Part shown: in pieces, positions 26,791 through 34,796 of the stretch
Layout of the letters: each line of letters starts with the position of its first letter
Position numbering within the stretch: the first letter of the stretch is position 1
Source: an uncultured Alphaproteobacteria bacterium
Lineage (GTDB): Bacteria > Pseudomonadota > Alphaproteobacteria > Rhizobiales > Ancalomicrobiaceae
Assembly (NCBI GenBank): GCA_937864925.1
Contig: CALMFH010000154.1
Span: forward strand, 1-64,000
Reading direction: 5' to 3'
Length of the DNA: 64,000 bases
Notes under the pieces: model-generated
Databases searched by the model: none
What the model was told of the DNA's origin: nothing
The model's input: the letters and a program-made list of their open reading frames with translations, nothing else
Made by a program: the position numbers and the translations under genes

Positions 26791-28401
26791 GTGGACACAC
26801 GACGAGCCCCGGAGGGAGGGGCGCCGACCTACGTTCTGACCGCGGATTTCGGCACCGGCGGCGTCAAGGTCGGGATCGTCGATCGCACCTCCACGCTCGT
26901 CGCCGTCACCGTCGAACACTATCCGCTGGCGCGGCCGGCACCGATGCACGCCGAGCAACGGCCGAGCGACTGGTGGTCGGCCTTCGTGCGCGCGGTCGGC
27001 GACCTCCGGGTACGTGTGCCGGATCTGGCGGAACGGATCGGCGCCATCGCGTTCTCGGCTCAGATGTGCGGTGTGGTCTGCGTCGACGGCACCGGCCACC
27101 CGTTGCGTCCCGCGATCATCTGGCTCGACAAGCGTGCGGCCGACATCACCGGCACGATCGTCGGCGGCTTCCCCGCTTTCTACGGTTACAACATCCCGAA
27201 GGCGATCGCCTGGCTCACCATCGCCAACGGCGGACCGCCACGGAACGGCATGGACCCACCGAGCAAGATGGCCTGGGTGAGGGCGCACGAGCCGGAGATC
27301 TGGGCGGCGACGGCCAAGATCCTCGACGTGCGCGACTGGCTCGTTCACCGCGCCGTCGGCCGTTTCGTCACCACGGCGGACACCGCCAACCTCACCTGGC
27401 TGATGGACACGCGACCGGGACGCGAGGGCTGGTCGGAACGGCTGTGCGGCTTCGTCGGCGTACCGCGCGACCTCCTTCCCGAGATCGTCGACGGTGCCGA
27501 CGTCGTCGGCGGGCTGACGGCGCGGGCCGCCGCCGAACTCGATCTGCCGCAGGGCGTGCCGGTGGTCGCCGGTTGCGGCGACGTGACGGCGACGGCGCTC
27601 GGATCGGGCGCGGTCGAACATGGCGAACTGCACGTCTGTGCCGGCACCAGCTCCTGGGTCGGCGGCTTCTTTCCCGATCGCAGAGTCAGCCCGCGCCATT
27701 CCTACGCGACGGTCGCCAGCCCGGTGCGATACCGGCCGTTGTTGATCGCCACCCAGGAGATCTGCGGTGGGGCCTTCCACTGGGCGAGCGAACTGCTCGC
27801 CGGGCACGGCGGCCATCGGGAAGAGGACATCGGCGCCTTCCTGGCGAGCGCCGCGAAGCGCGATCTCGACGATCCGCTGTTTCTCCCCTGGCTCGCCGGC
27901 GAGCGCTGTCCGATCGACGATCACCGATTGCGCGGCACGCTTCTCGGTCTCCGCTTCGGTCACACACGGGAGACGGTGATCCGTGCGGTGATCGACGGAA
28001 CCGTGCTCAACCTGTGTTGGGCTCTGGAGGTGGTCGGACGGGAACGCGGCGTCCGCCACGATCCCCCGCTGTCTCTGGTCGGTGGCGTCGGTCAGAGTCC
28101 GGATTTCGCTCAGGCACTCGCCGACGCGACCGGGCGCACCGTGGTGGTGTCGACGCCGCGGTTCGCCGGCCTGATCGGGGCCGCGGCTTTCGCCGCGCCG
28201 GCGTTGGGCTGGGCACCCGATCCGCTCGCGGCGATCCGTGCCGCGGTGAGATCGGATCGGCGGGAGTATCGTCCCGATCCGCGCGAGAAGCGGTTCTTCG
28301 ATCTGCGCCGGGCCGAATTCGCCGCGGCGCGACGGTGGGTGGTGCCGTGGTCGCGTCAGCGGTATGCCGGGACGAACGGTTTCGGAGGGGGCGGACCATG
28401 A
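26791..28401 (+). CDS. FGGY-family carbohydrate/polyol kinase
   Basis: The 536-residue protein has the actin-like ATPase fold of FGGY kinases: an N-terminal phosphate loop LTADFGTGGVKVGIVD (about 14-29), IIWLDKRAADI, the second phosphate block CGDVTATALGSGAVEHGELHVCAGTSSWVGG, and the adenosine motif LVGGVGQSPDFAQALADATG near the C-terminus. Members phosphorylate xylulose, glycerol, ribulose and other polyols; the substrate here is unknown. Its stop overlaps the start of the CDP-alcohol phosphatidyltransferase (ATGA, 28398-28401), so the kinase may make the phosphorylated head group used by that enzyme, possibly inositol or another polyol phosphate. I chose the GTG at 26791; the frame is open to 26683 but that part is not conserved in character. 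Confidence 0.83.
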   Translation: MDTRRAPEGGAPTYVLTADFGTGGVKVGIVDRTSTLVAVTVEHYPLARPAPMHAEQRPSDWWSAFVRAVGDLRVRVPDLAERIGAIAFSAQMCGVVCVDGTGHPLRPAIIWLDKRAADITGTIVGGFPAFYGYNIPKAIAWLTIANGGPPRNGMDPPSKMAWVRAHEPEIWAATAKILDVRDWLVHRAVGRFVTTADTANLTWLMDTRPGREGWSERLCGFVGVPRDLLPEIVDGADVVGGLTARAAAELDLPQGVPVVAGCGDVTATALGSGAVEHGELHVCAGTSSWVGGFFPDRRVSPRHSYATVASPVRYRPLLIATQEICGGAFHWASELLAGHGGHREEDIGAFLASAAKRDLDDPLFLPWLAGERCPIDDHRLRGTLLGLRFGHTRETVIRAVIDGTVLNLCWALEVVGRERGVRHDPPLSLVGGVGQSPDFAQALADATGRTVVVSTPRFAGLIGAAAFAAPALGWAPDPLAAIRAAVRSDRREYRPDPREKRFFDLRRAEFAAARRWVVPWSRQRYAGTNGFGGGGP

Positions 28402-29066
28402 TCGACGGCCTGTTCAAGACCCACATCGATCCGATGTGGGAGCGGCTCGCCCGGCCTCTGGCCTCGGCCGGGTTGACCCCCAATCAGGTGACGTTGATCG
28501 GGCTCGTCCTGGTAGCGGTGAACGTCGCCGCCTTCTCGGTGCATCGATCGGTGGCCGTCCTCGGCCTGGGCCTGGTGGTCGCATTCGCCTTCGACGCGCT
28601 GGACGGCGCGGTGGCGCGGATCCGGGGGCTGTCGACCCGGCGCGGCGGCTATCTCGACGCGGTCGTCGACCGCTACCAGGAACTGGCGATGATGGCCGCA
28701 CTCGGTTGGGCGAGCGAGGCCTGGCCGGCGGCATTGCTCGGGCTGGCCGGGGCCTACCTGACGAGCTACGCCAAGGCACGGACCGCGATCGAGATCCCGG
28801 TCGACAACGACCGTTGGCCAGACCTCTTCGAGCGACAGGAGCGGATCATTTTTCTCTGCGCGCTGATGATCCTCGCCGGGGCAGCGTTCGGCCCGATGGG
28901 GCTCGAGCGGCCGGTGTTGGTCGGCGGACTGTGGCTCTATGCCGCGCTGACCAATTTCACGGCTCTCCAGCGGGCGGCGCGGGCCTGGGAGATGCTGCGC
29001 CGGGTCGACGAGAGCGATCCCCTGCCGCCCCGCCGGCCGCGCCCGGCCGATGAGGGCCGGGTCTGA
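28398..29066 (+). CDS. CDP-alcohol phosphatidyltransferase, candidate phosphatidylinositol-phosphate synthase
   Basis: The 222-residue membrane protein has the complete CDP-alcohol phosphatidyltransferase signature: D66-x2-D69-G70-x2-A73-R74-x8-G83-x3-D87-x3-D91, with the four aspartates that bind the two metal ions. About six hydrophobic segments follow the family pattern. These enzymes move a CDP-activated lipid phosphate to an alcohol such as glycerol-3-phosphate, serine or inositol-3-phosphate. With inositol-3-phosphate synthase (34797-35900) and a CdsA-like gene in the locus, transfer to inositol-3-phosphate, as by mycobacterial PgsA1, is the favoured guess; the head group cannot be read from sequence. 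Translationally coupled to the FGGY kinase. Confidence 0.88.
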   Translation: MIDGLFKTHIDPMWERLARPLASAGLTPNQVTLIGLVLVAVNVAAFSVHRSVAVLGLGLVVAFAFDALDGAVARIRGLSTRRGGYLDAVVDRYQELAMMAALGWASEAWPAALLGLAGAYLTSYAKARTAIEIPVDNDRWPDLFERQERIIFLCALMILAGAAFGPMGLERPVLVGGLWLYAALTNFTALQRAARAWEMLRRVDESDPLPPRRPRPADEGRV

Positions 29067-29083
29067 CCGGTCGTCACGGACCG

Positions 29084-29920
29084 TCAGGAGACCGGGTTGA
29101 GGGCCACGGCCTCCTCGGCCACCGCATCCGCCGCCACGCCCGCCCGCCCGCCGGCACGGCCACGCAGGAAACGGGCGACATCGACGAAATACGCCGAGAG
29201 ATAGGCGAGGAAGACCAGGATCAGGATGGTCTCGAGCTCGACGTAGGCGGTGATCACCCAAGGGGTCAGGACGCCGAGATCCATCGACTTCACCCGGAAG
29301 ATCACGCCGTAGGCGACCGCGGCGGCGACCACGGCATAACCGGCCCGCGCTCGCCAACGCGCCGGGAAGAAGGCGGCCTCGAGCGGGGTGCGTGCCGGGG
29401 CGATCAACGCGTGATAGACGGCGGCGAGCAGGATCGTCGCCGCCTGACCGCCGAAGAACACGTAACTGCCGAGCATGTGCAGTCGGTTGGTCGCAACTTC
29501 GCCGCCGAGCCGGTATTGGGCGAGCATCACCATGCCGACGCAGGTCGCGGTCATGGTCGCCCACATCGCCGGCCAAAGGCCGCGAGCGATGCGGTCGCGG
29601 GTCGGCGCGAGAGCCGTACGACGAGGATGCTCGGCGATGAACATCCACAGGATCGAATGGACGGAGGCCCACAGGATGGCCGCGGCGAGCGTCACCCAGA
29701 CCGCGAAGGGCTCGCCGACGCGCGGATCGGAGATGGCGCGGCTGATCGTCAGATAGATGCGCGGATCGGCGTCGGGATGAAGCTGGTGGAAGGTGTAGCG
29801 CGCCCACAGGATGGCGGGCACGACGATCACCGGCACCGTGACGATGCCGAACACGGGCAGGAAGGCGATCCACGGGCGTGACGAGCGATCGCGCAGCCGG
29901 GTCGGGTGAACCTTCGCCAT
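29084..29920 (-). CDS. Six-TM membrane protein resembling the Frag1/DRAM/Sfk1 family
   Basis: The 278-residue protein has about six membrane segments (near residues 18-42, 68-92, 108-130, 143-165, 183-203 and 214-238). The spacing and some residues, such as ISRAISDPRVGEPFAVWVTLAAAILW after the first segment, HMLGSYVFFGGQAATILL and YVELETILILVFLAYLSAYF, recall the Frag1/DRAM/Sfk1 family. Eukaryotic members act on GPI-anchor lipid remodelling (PGAP2) and plasma-membrane phosphoinositide or lipid asymmetry (Sfk1). The match is by eye and tentative. The ATG at 29920 was preferred to a GTG at 29956. It converges on the CDP-alcohol transferase gene (17 bases between stops) and follows the LptF/G-like pair, 220 bases downstream of it. 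Confidence 0.6.
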   Translation of the reverse strand: MAKVHPTRLRDRSSRPWIAFLPVFGIVTVPVIVVPAILWARYTFHQLHPDADPRIYLTISRAISDPRVGEPFAVWVTLAAAILWASVHSILWMFIAEHPRRTALAPTRDRIARGLWPAMWATMTATCVGMVMLAQYRLGGEVATNRLHMLGSYVFFGGQAATILLAAVYHALIAPARTPLEAAFFPARWRARAGYAVVAAAVAYGVIFRVKSMDLGVLTPWVITAYVELETILILVFLAYLSAYFVDVARFLRGRAGGRAGVAADAVAEEAVALNPVS

Positions 29921-30140
29921 TCTTCGCCGTTCTCTTTTCCATCGTCGGCATGTCACCGCGTCGCGGCGACACGCCCTTCCCGATTAGAACAGGGCATCGA
30001 GCCTGTCCAGCGCCGGGGCCGTCCGGTACGACCGGCCTCGCTCCTCCGACCGAAGCCGGGAGGTGACGAGCTCATGTCGCGCCCGTGGGCGCCGCCGTGC
30101 CTCGGCCGCGGAAGTGGCTCCGTCGATCGCGTCGCGTCGC

Positions 30141-31325
30141 TCAAGCTCGCCACCGGCGCCCGGCCGCCGCCGTGACGGCGATGACCACGCCGCCGAGCGC
30201 GACGGCGATCGGGATCCAGGCGGCGGCGAACGGGGTCAGGATCTTCAGTTCGCCGGCGGCGATGAAGACGCGGATCGCGACGTGGATGGAATACCCGGCG
30301 AAGACGCATCCCGCCAACACCGGCAGGCTCGGCCGGCGGGCACCTGCGAGCAGCGAAACGCTCGCCGCGAGCAGCGCCATCGCCAGCGGCATCAACGTGT
30401 TGGCGCGTCTCACCTCGAGCCAGACGTGGTGATCGGCGCCGACCAGCATGTCGGTGCCGGAGGCGACGATGGTCCGCAGATCGTTCTCCGGAATGTATTT
30501 CGCCGGGACCCCCATGTAGGTGACGGCGAGCGGATGCAGCGGGATGGTGAGAACCTCCTCGCCCGGTTGTTTCGAGACCCGCATCGCCGACGGCGAGGCG
30601 GGATCGCGGCTCCAGTGGGTGGCGTCGCGGAAACGCCAGACGTCGCGCTCCCCGGTCGGATCGGCGCGCGTGGCGCGGATCACCTCGCCCACCCGCCCCA
30701 TCGCGTCGAGCCGGTAGATGTCGACGTCGACCAACTCGGCGGGCGGACCGAAGCGGGCGTCGGCGTGGACCAGACGGTCGCCGGACATGAACCACACCGG
30801 GCTCGGCGGTCGCTCGCGGGCGTAGCGTTCGCCGTAGGCGCCGAGTTTGGCGGCGGCCTGTATCAGCACCGCCTCCGGCCGCCAACGGGTCTCCAGCACG
30901 AATTGGAGCGGCGCCAGCGTCAGGCCGACGGCGAGTGCCGGCATCAGAACACGCAACGGATGGCGACCGGAGATCCAGTGGATGGCACGACGGCGGGTGA
31001 GGATCGACCATAGTTCGAAGGCGAGTACGCCGACGAAGACGGCGATCGACAGCAACCGGGTCACCATGTCGACGATGCGCAGACCGAGATACCAGGCGAG
31101 CAGGGCGGCGCGATCGAACGCGCTACCGCCCGCCGCCGAGGTCACCTGATCGAAATAGCGGGCGAGGTCGATCGAGATGGCGACGAGCAGCAGCACCAGT
31201 TGCACGATGACGACGAACAACAGATGCCCGCGATAATCCTGCCGCGCCATGATGCCCGGCAGCCCGAAGGGGTGGAAGAGTCCGCGGCGGTGGGGATGGG
31301 CGGGGGAGGGCGCGAGATCGGTCAC
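30141..31325 (-). CDS. LptF/LptG-family (YjgP/YjgQ) lipid-export permease, second gene
   Basis: The 394-residue protein has the LptF/G plan: three N-terminal membrane segments (about 28-48, 75-105, 118-140), a large periplasmic beta domain (about 150-290) and three C-terminal segments (about 300-390), here ANTLMPLAMALLAASVSLLAG, LPVLAGCVFAGYSIHVAIRVF and PFAAAWIPIAVALGG. LptF and LptG form the transmembrane part of the exporter that pushes lipopolysaccharide to the LptA bridge, with LptB as ATPase. It starts with GTG inside the stop of the upstream gene (GTGA, 31322-31325), so the two are co-translated. It is the more diverged of the pair. The usual lptF/lptG neighbours (pepA or lptD) are absent, so a role in exporting another lipid is likely. 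Confidence 0.8.
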   Translation of the reverse strand: MTDLAPSPAHPHRRGLFHPFGLPGIMARQDYRGHLLFVVIVQLVLLLVAISIDLARYFDQVTSAAGGSAFDRAALLAWYLGLRIVDMVTRLLSIAVFVGVLAFELWSILTRRRAIHWISGRHPLRVLMPALAVGLTLAPLQFVLETRWRPEAVLIQAAAKLGAYGERYARERPPSPVWFMSGDRLVHADARFGPPAELVDVDIYRLDAMGRVGEVIRATRADPTGERDVWRFRDATHWSRDPASPSAMRVSKQPGEEVLTIPLHPLAVTYMGVPAKYIPENDLRTIVASGTDMLVGADHHVWLEVRRANTLMPLAMALLAASVSLLAGARRPSLPVLAGCVFAGYSIHVAIRVFIAAGELKILTPFAAAWIPIAVALGGVVIAVTAAAGRRWRA

Positions 31326-32473
31326 GAGCGACCTCCGCGCGGTGCCACCACGCCGGGATAGCGCCACACCAGCGCCGCGGCGAGGACGACGAGGAGGCAG
31401 GTGACCGCCGCGGCGCCCTGGGCGAGGCCGGTGGTGGCGCCGGTGGCGCCGAAGCTGCGCACCATGCGGACCAGGGCGAGGTCGAACACCACCATCGTCG
31501 CGCCGGCGATCGGCAAGGCGAAGAAGCGACGGCGACCGTCGGCGAAGGAGACGGCGATCGCCGCCATCAACACCGCGGCGAGTGACAGCCAGGCGCGGGT
31601 GATGATCTCGGCGGCACGCAGGCCCTGAGCCTTGCGCGCGGCCTCGCTCACCGCCGTCCGCACCAGGGCGACGAGATTGCGGTATTCCGGCAGGTCGGCG
31701 AGGGCGGGTTCGCGCAGTGCCTTGTCGAGGTCGATGTCGCGAGCGACGGTTCCGAGCCGGAAGCCGGAGCCGCCGAGTGGCGGATTCTCGGCATCGTCGA
31801 GTTGCGGAGCCCTGAGCGCGAGATCGGAGACGGTGACATCGCGCAGGCGCAGGTGGTAGCGGCGCTCGCTCTCGATCTCCGTCAGTTCGTAGTCGGTGGC
31901 GGCGACGATCCGTTCCATCCCGTCGGCGCGGGGCAGGAAGACCAGGAGGCGGCGGCCTTCGGAGTTCCCCGAACTCGGCGAGACGAAGGTGTAACCGTTC
32001 AGCGTCTCGACCTTGTCACGGGAGAGCCCGTTGCGGACCGCCTCCAGCACCATCTTGCGGCCGGCGTCGAGGAACAAACGGTCGCGGGTGGCGCGAGCGA
32101 GCGGGTCGATCCAGCCGGCGACGAAGACGACGCCGACGACCGCCACGACACCGAAGCCGATCAGGCTCTTCATCAGGCCCCAGGGGCCGACCCCGGCGCC
32201 GGCCAGCACCACCGTCTCGCCGCCGTCGCGGGCGTCGAGGAGGGCCCTGAAGATACCGATCAGCAGGGCCAGGGGCATCGCGGTGATGACGATCTCGGGC
32301 GCGGTCAGGGCCAGCACCAGCGGCAGGTCGGAGAGCGGCGCGTCGCGCTTGATCAGCATCTCGACCAGGGTGGTCAACCGCTCCGCCAGGAAAACGACCA
32401 GCACGAGGCCGAGCGTCGCGCCCAGCGCTCCGAGACAGCGTCGGATCAGATGGAGACCATAGGTCCGCGCCAT
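31322..32473 (-). CDS. LptF/LptG-family (YjgP/YjgQ) lipid-export permease, first gene
   Basis: The 383-residue protein is a clear LptF/G-family permease. The N-terminal part MARTYGLHLIRRCLGALGAT leads into the first membrane segment, followed by LALTAPEIVITAMPLALLIGIFRALLDARDGGETVVLAGAGVGPW, which carries the coupling-helix region that contacts LptB (E in GGETVVL). A periplasmic beta-jellyroll-like domain (about 135-270) precedes three C-terminal segments. It is transcribed from a short 85-base divergent region shared with the PgpA-like gene and is translationally coupled to the next permease gene. No LptB-like ATPase is encoded with it; the chromosomal LptB would have to be shared. Context suggests transport of the lipid built by this locus. 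Confidence 0.88.
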   Translation of the reverse strand: MARTYGLHLIRRCLGALGATLGLVLVVFLAERLTTLVEMLIKRDAPLSDLPLVLALTAPEIVITAMPLALLIGIFRALLDARDGGETVVLAGAGVGPWGLMKSLIGFGVVAVVGVVFVAGWIDPLARATRDRLFLDAGRKMVLEAVRNGLSRDKVETLNGYTFVSPSSGNSEGRRLLVFLPRADGMERIVAATDYELTEIESERRYHLRLRDVTVSDLALRAPQLDDAENPPLGGSGFRLGTVARDIDLDKALREPALADLPEYRNLVALVRTAVSEAARKAQGLRAAEIITRAWLSLAAVLMAAIAVSFADGRRRFFALPIAGATMVVFDLALVRMVRSFGATGATTGLAQGAAAVTCLLVVLAAALVWRYPGVVAPRGGRS

Positions 32474-32558
32474 GCCCGCGCAGCCTCTCGAGGCGAGGGA
32501 ACACCGAACGTCGATCGTCGCCCGACCGGACTCGTCCGCGGACGTGGAATCATATCTG

Positions 32559-33074
32559 ATGGCGGCCATGGTCAAAAGTGTCGAAGCCACCGTCCGTCCG
32601 ACCATGCGTTTCGTCTGGTCGCACCCCGCGCACGTCGTTTCGTTCTCCGCCGGCCTCGGCCTTGCGCCGGGTTGGCCTGGAACCGTCGGCGCGGCGGGTG
32701 CCGTCGTGCCGGCGTGGCTGCTCCTCGGGCTCGGTTGGGCGTGGCTCGCGCCGATCTTCGTCGCCACCTTCGCGCTCGGGGTGTGGGCGGCCGACGTCAC
32801 CGAGCGGGCGCTCGGGGTCGACGACCCGGGCTGTGTGGTCTTCGACGAGACCTGGGCGATGGCGCTGGTCTTCCTGGCGATCCCGGTCGATCCGTGGTGG
32901 TGGCTCGCCGGCTTCGCCGCCTTCCGCTTCTTCGATATCGTCAAGCCGCAGCCGATCCGGGCGGTGCAGGACGGTTTCGCGGGTGGGCTCGGCGTGATGG
33001 CCGACGATTTTGCCGCGGCGATCGCCTCGATCGCCGTCGTCGATGCCGTCGCTTGGGCGCTCGGGCGGATCTGA
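32559..33074 (+). CDS. PgpA-like lipid phosphatase (phosphatidylglycerophosphatase A family)
   Basis: The 171-residue protein aligns with E. coli PgpA over its length: FSAGLGLAPGWPGTVG (about 29-44), VDDPGCVVFDETWAMALVFLAIP (about 88-110), FRFFDIVKPQPIR (about 122-134) and GGLGVMADDFAAAIA (about 142-156). The paired acidic residues D88-D89, D96-E97 and D149-D150 of the active site are kept, but the usual DEFIGM stretch reads DETWAM. PgpA removes the terminal phosphate from phosphatidylglycerol-phosphate; here it may dephosphorylate phosphatidylinositol-phosphate (or its ceramide equivalent), the step after the CDP-alcohol transferase. The start is one of two close ATGs (32559 or 32568). It converges with the CdsA-like gene (6 bases between stops). 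Confidence 0.83.
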   Translation: MAAMVKSVEATVRPTMRFVWSHPAHVVSFSAGLGLAPGWPGTVGAAGAVVPAWLLLGLGWAWLAPIFVATFALGVWAADVTERALGVDDPGCVVFDETWAMALVFLAIPVDPWWWLAGFAAFRFFDIVKPQPIRAVQDGFAGGLGVMADDFAAAIASIAVVDAVAWALGRI

Positions 33075-33080
33075 GATCGT

Positions 33081-33965
33081 TCAGACGACCGACGTCACCA
33101 CGGCGAGGGCCGGGGCGGTGACGATCCAGGCGTCGGCGATGTCGAGGACGCCGCCCTGAACGGCATGGATCGGCGGAAAGTCCTTCACCCCGGCGCGGCG
33201 CTTCAGCCACGACGCGACGAGATCGCCGGCGACGGTCGTGACCGCGGAGCTCGCGGTGACGACGAGGATGCGGCCGAGCGACCAACCCATGACGGCGAAC
33301 CCGAGCACCGCCGTGGCGGTGGCGACGGCGGTGGCCCCGGCGACGAGGCCCTCCACCGTCTTGCGCGGGCTGAGCCGGGGAAATGCCTTGTGACGGCCGA
33401 ACAGGCGGCCACCGAGGACGGCGGCGCTGTCCATCGTCTCCACCAGCAGGAAGGCGAGAAGCAGCACCGCGCCGCCGCCGGGACGCGCCGCCACCAGGGC
33501 GAAGGCGGTCACCGCGGCGAGCGGAAAGGCGAAGAGCACGACGGCATCGGCCGGACGTGGCGGCGGAACGAGGCGGACCGCGGCCGCCGTCGCGATGGCG
33601 GAAAGCAGCAGCCCGGCGGCGACACCACTGACACCGGCGACCGTCGCGAGGATCGCCGCCGCCGCCGCCGTACCGCCGAGACCGAGCGCCACGGTCGGCC
33701 GATCGCCGCCGGGCGCGAGGACGACGCTCGCCGCCTCGAAGCCGCAACGCCCGGCGAGAAGTGCGACTCCCGTCGCGGTGACGACGCCCCCCGGCACCAC
33801 GAAACCGAGGGCGACGGCGACGATGACGATCTCCGAGATCATCACCGGCCACAATCCGCGCGCCTTTTCGGCGGTCACCGGCACGAGCGACAGAAACCCG
33901 ACGAGCACGAGGGCGACCGCGACGAAAACCCCGACGAGCAGGGCGAGGGCGGTCATCTCGGTCAT
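33081..33965 (-). CDS. Phosphatidate cytidylyltransferase (CdsA)-like protein with altered signature
   Basis: The 294-residue membrane protein has about eight hydrophobic segments and the CdsA blocks GGRLFGRHKAFPRLSPRKTVEG (about 185-206) and a C-terminal signature beginning SWLKRRAGVKDFPPIHAVQGG (about 252-272) and ending VLDIAD. In canonical CdsA the final part reads HGGxxDRxD; here Q270 stands for the histidine and DI for DR. CdsA makes CDP-diacylglycerol from phosphatidic acid and CTP. The changes suggest a different lipid phosphate, for example ceramide phosphate, or a non-housekeeping role. It is the third gene of the operon inositol-3-phosphate synthase, SDR, CdsA-like; its ATG overlaps the SDR stop (ATGA, 33962-33965). 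Confidence 0.83.
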   Translation of the reverse strand: MTEMTALALLVGVFVAVALVLVGFLSLVPVTAEKARGLWPVMISEIVIVAVALGFVVPGGVVTATGVALLAGRCGFEAASVVLAPGGDRPTVALGLGGTAAAAAILATVAGVSGVAAGLLLSAIATAAAVRLVPPPRPADAVVLFAFPLAAVTAFALVAARPGGGAVLLLAFLLVETMDSAAVLGGRLFGRHKAFPRLSPRKTVEGLVAGATAVATATAVLGFAVMGWSLGRILVVTASSAVTTVAGDLVASWLKRRAGVKDFPPIHAVQGGVLDIADAWIVTAPALAVVTSVV

Positions 33966-34792
33966 GGGCGACGCCGGTCGAACGATCGGACGATACGGCG
34001 CTGGTGCCAGCGCAGCAGCGGCGCGACCAGCGAATGGAGCCGGGCGAGCACGGTCAGGGTGAACCCGGGCGCCACCAGGAAGCGCCCGGCGAGCGCCGCG
34101 TCGATCGTCGCCTTCGCCACCGCCTCGGCCGACCACACGCCGCTGCCGGCGGTGATCGCCTTGGTCGCCTCCGGCTTCGTCCGCGTCTCCGCGGCGAGCT
34201 GAGGCGTTTCGGTGTCGGGCGGGTAGGCCAGGGTCACCGTGATGTCGTCACCGGCGAGTTCGACCCGCAGAACCTCGGCGAGGCCGCGAACGGCGAATTT
34301 CGACGGGGCATAGGCGGCATAGCCGTAGATGCCGAAGAGGCCGGCGCCGGAGGAGACGAGGACGATCCGGCCACCGCCGCCGGCGCGCATCGACGGAACG
34401 ACGGCGTGAACGGCGGCGAGAGTTCCCAGATAGTTGATCTCCATGTGGGTGCGATGGGCATCGAGGGGCTGCTCGACGAAGAGGCCGGGCTCGGCGATGC
34501 CGGCGGACGCGACGAGCCAGGCGATCGGGCCGTACTCGGTCGCGATCGCCGCGATCACGGCAGCGAGGGCGGCGGGATCGCGGACGTCGACGGCGTGGGA
34601 CGAGACCACGGCACCGGGGATCGCCGCCCGGATCTCGGCCGCCGCGTCGGCGAGGACGTCGGGGCGCCGGGCGAGAAGGGCGACGGGATGGCCGAGGCGG
34701 GCGAGACGCAGCGCTGCGGCCCGTCCGATGCCGCTCGAGCCGCCGGTGACGACGGCCGGCCCCGGACGGGTGTCGGTCGCGTCGGCCGCCAT
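33962..34792 (-). CDS. Short-chain dehydrogenase resembling 3-ketodihydrosphingosine reductase (KDSR)
   Basis: The 276-residue SDR has TGGSSGIG (16-23) for NAD(P)H, the serine pair S147-S148, and the catalytic Y161-x3-K165 in YAPSKFAVRGLAE. Its C-terminal half carries YPPDTETP at 190-197 followed by ETRTKPEATKAI; the near-identical string YPPDTDTP with downstream ENRTKP is the hallmark of eukaryotic KDSR (FVT1/Tsc10), which reduces 3-ketosphinganine to sphinganine. A hydrophobic C-terminal stretch (FTLTVLARLHSLVAPLLRW) ends in a basic tail, also as in KDSR, which is membrane-bound. It lies 4 bases after inositol-3-phosphate synthase and overlaps the CdsA-like gene. This is the strongest single sign that the locus makes sphingolipids. 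Confidence 0.87.
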   Translation of the reverse strand: MAADATDTRPGPAVVTGGSSGIGRAAALRLARLGHPVALLARRPDVLADAAAEIRAAIPGAVVSSHAVDVRDPAALAAVIAAIATEYGPIAWLVASAGIAEPGLFVEQPLDAHRTHMEINYLGTLAAVHAVVPSMRAGGGGRIVLVSSGAGLFGIYGYAAYAPSKFAVRGLAEVLRVELAGDDITVTLAYPPDTETPQLAAETRTKPEATKAITAGSGVWSAEAVAKATIDAALAGRFLVAPGFTLTVLARLHSLVAPLLRWHQRRIVRSFDRRRP

Positions 34793-34796
34793 CGCC

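Noticed and set aside
31322-32944. An N-terminal extension of the first LptF/G-like gene up to 32944
   Set aside because: The extra 157 residues overlap the PgpA-like gene on the other strand and are not LptF-like; the family N-terminus begins at 32473.
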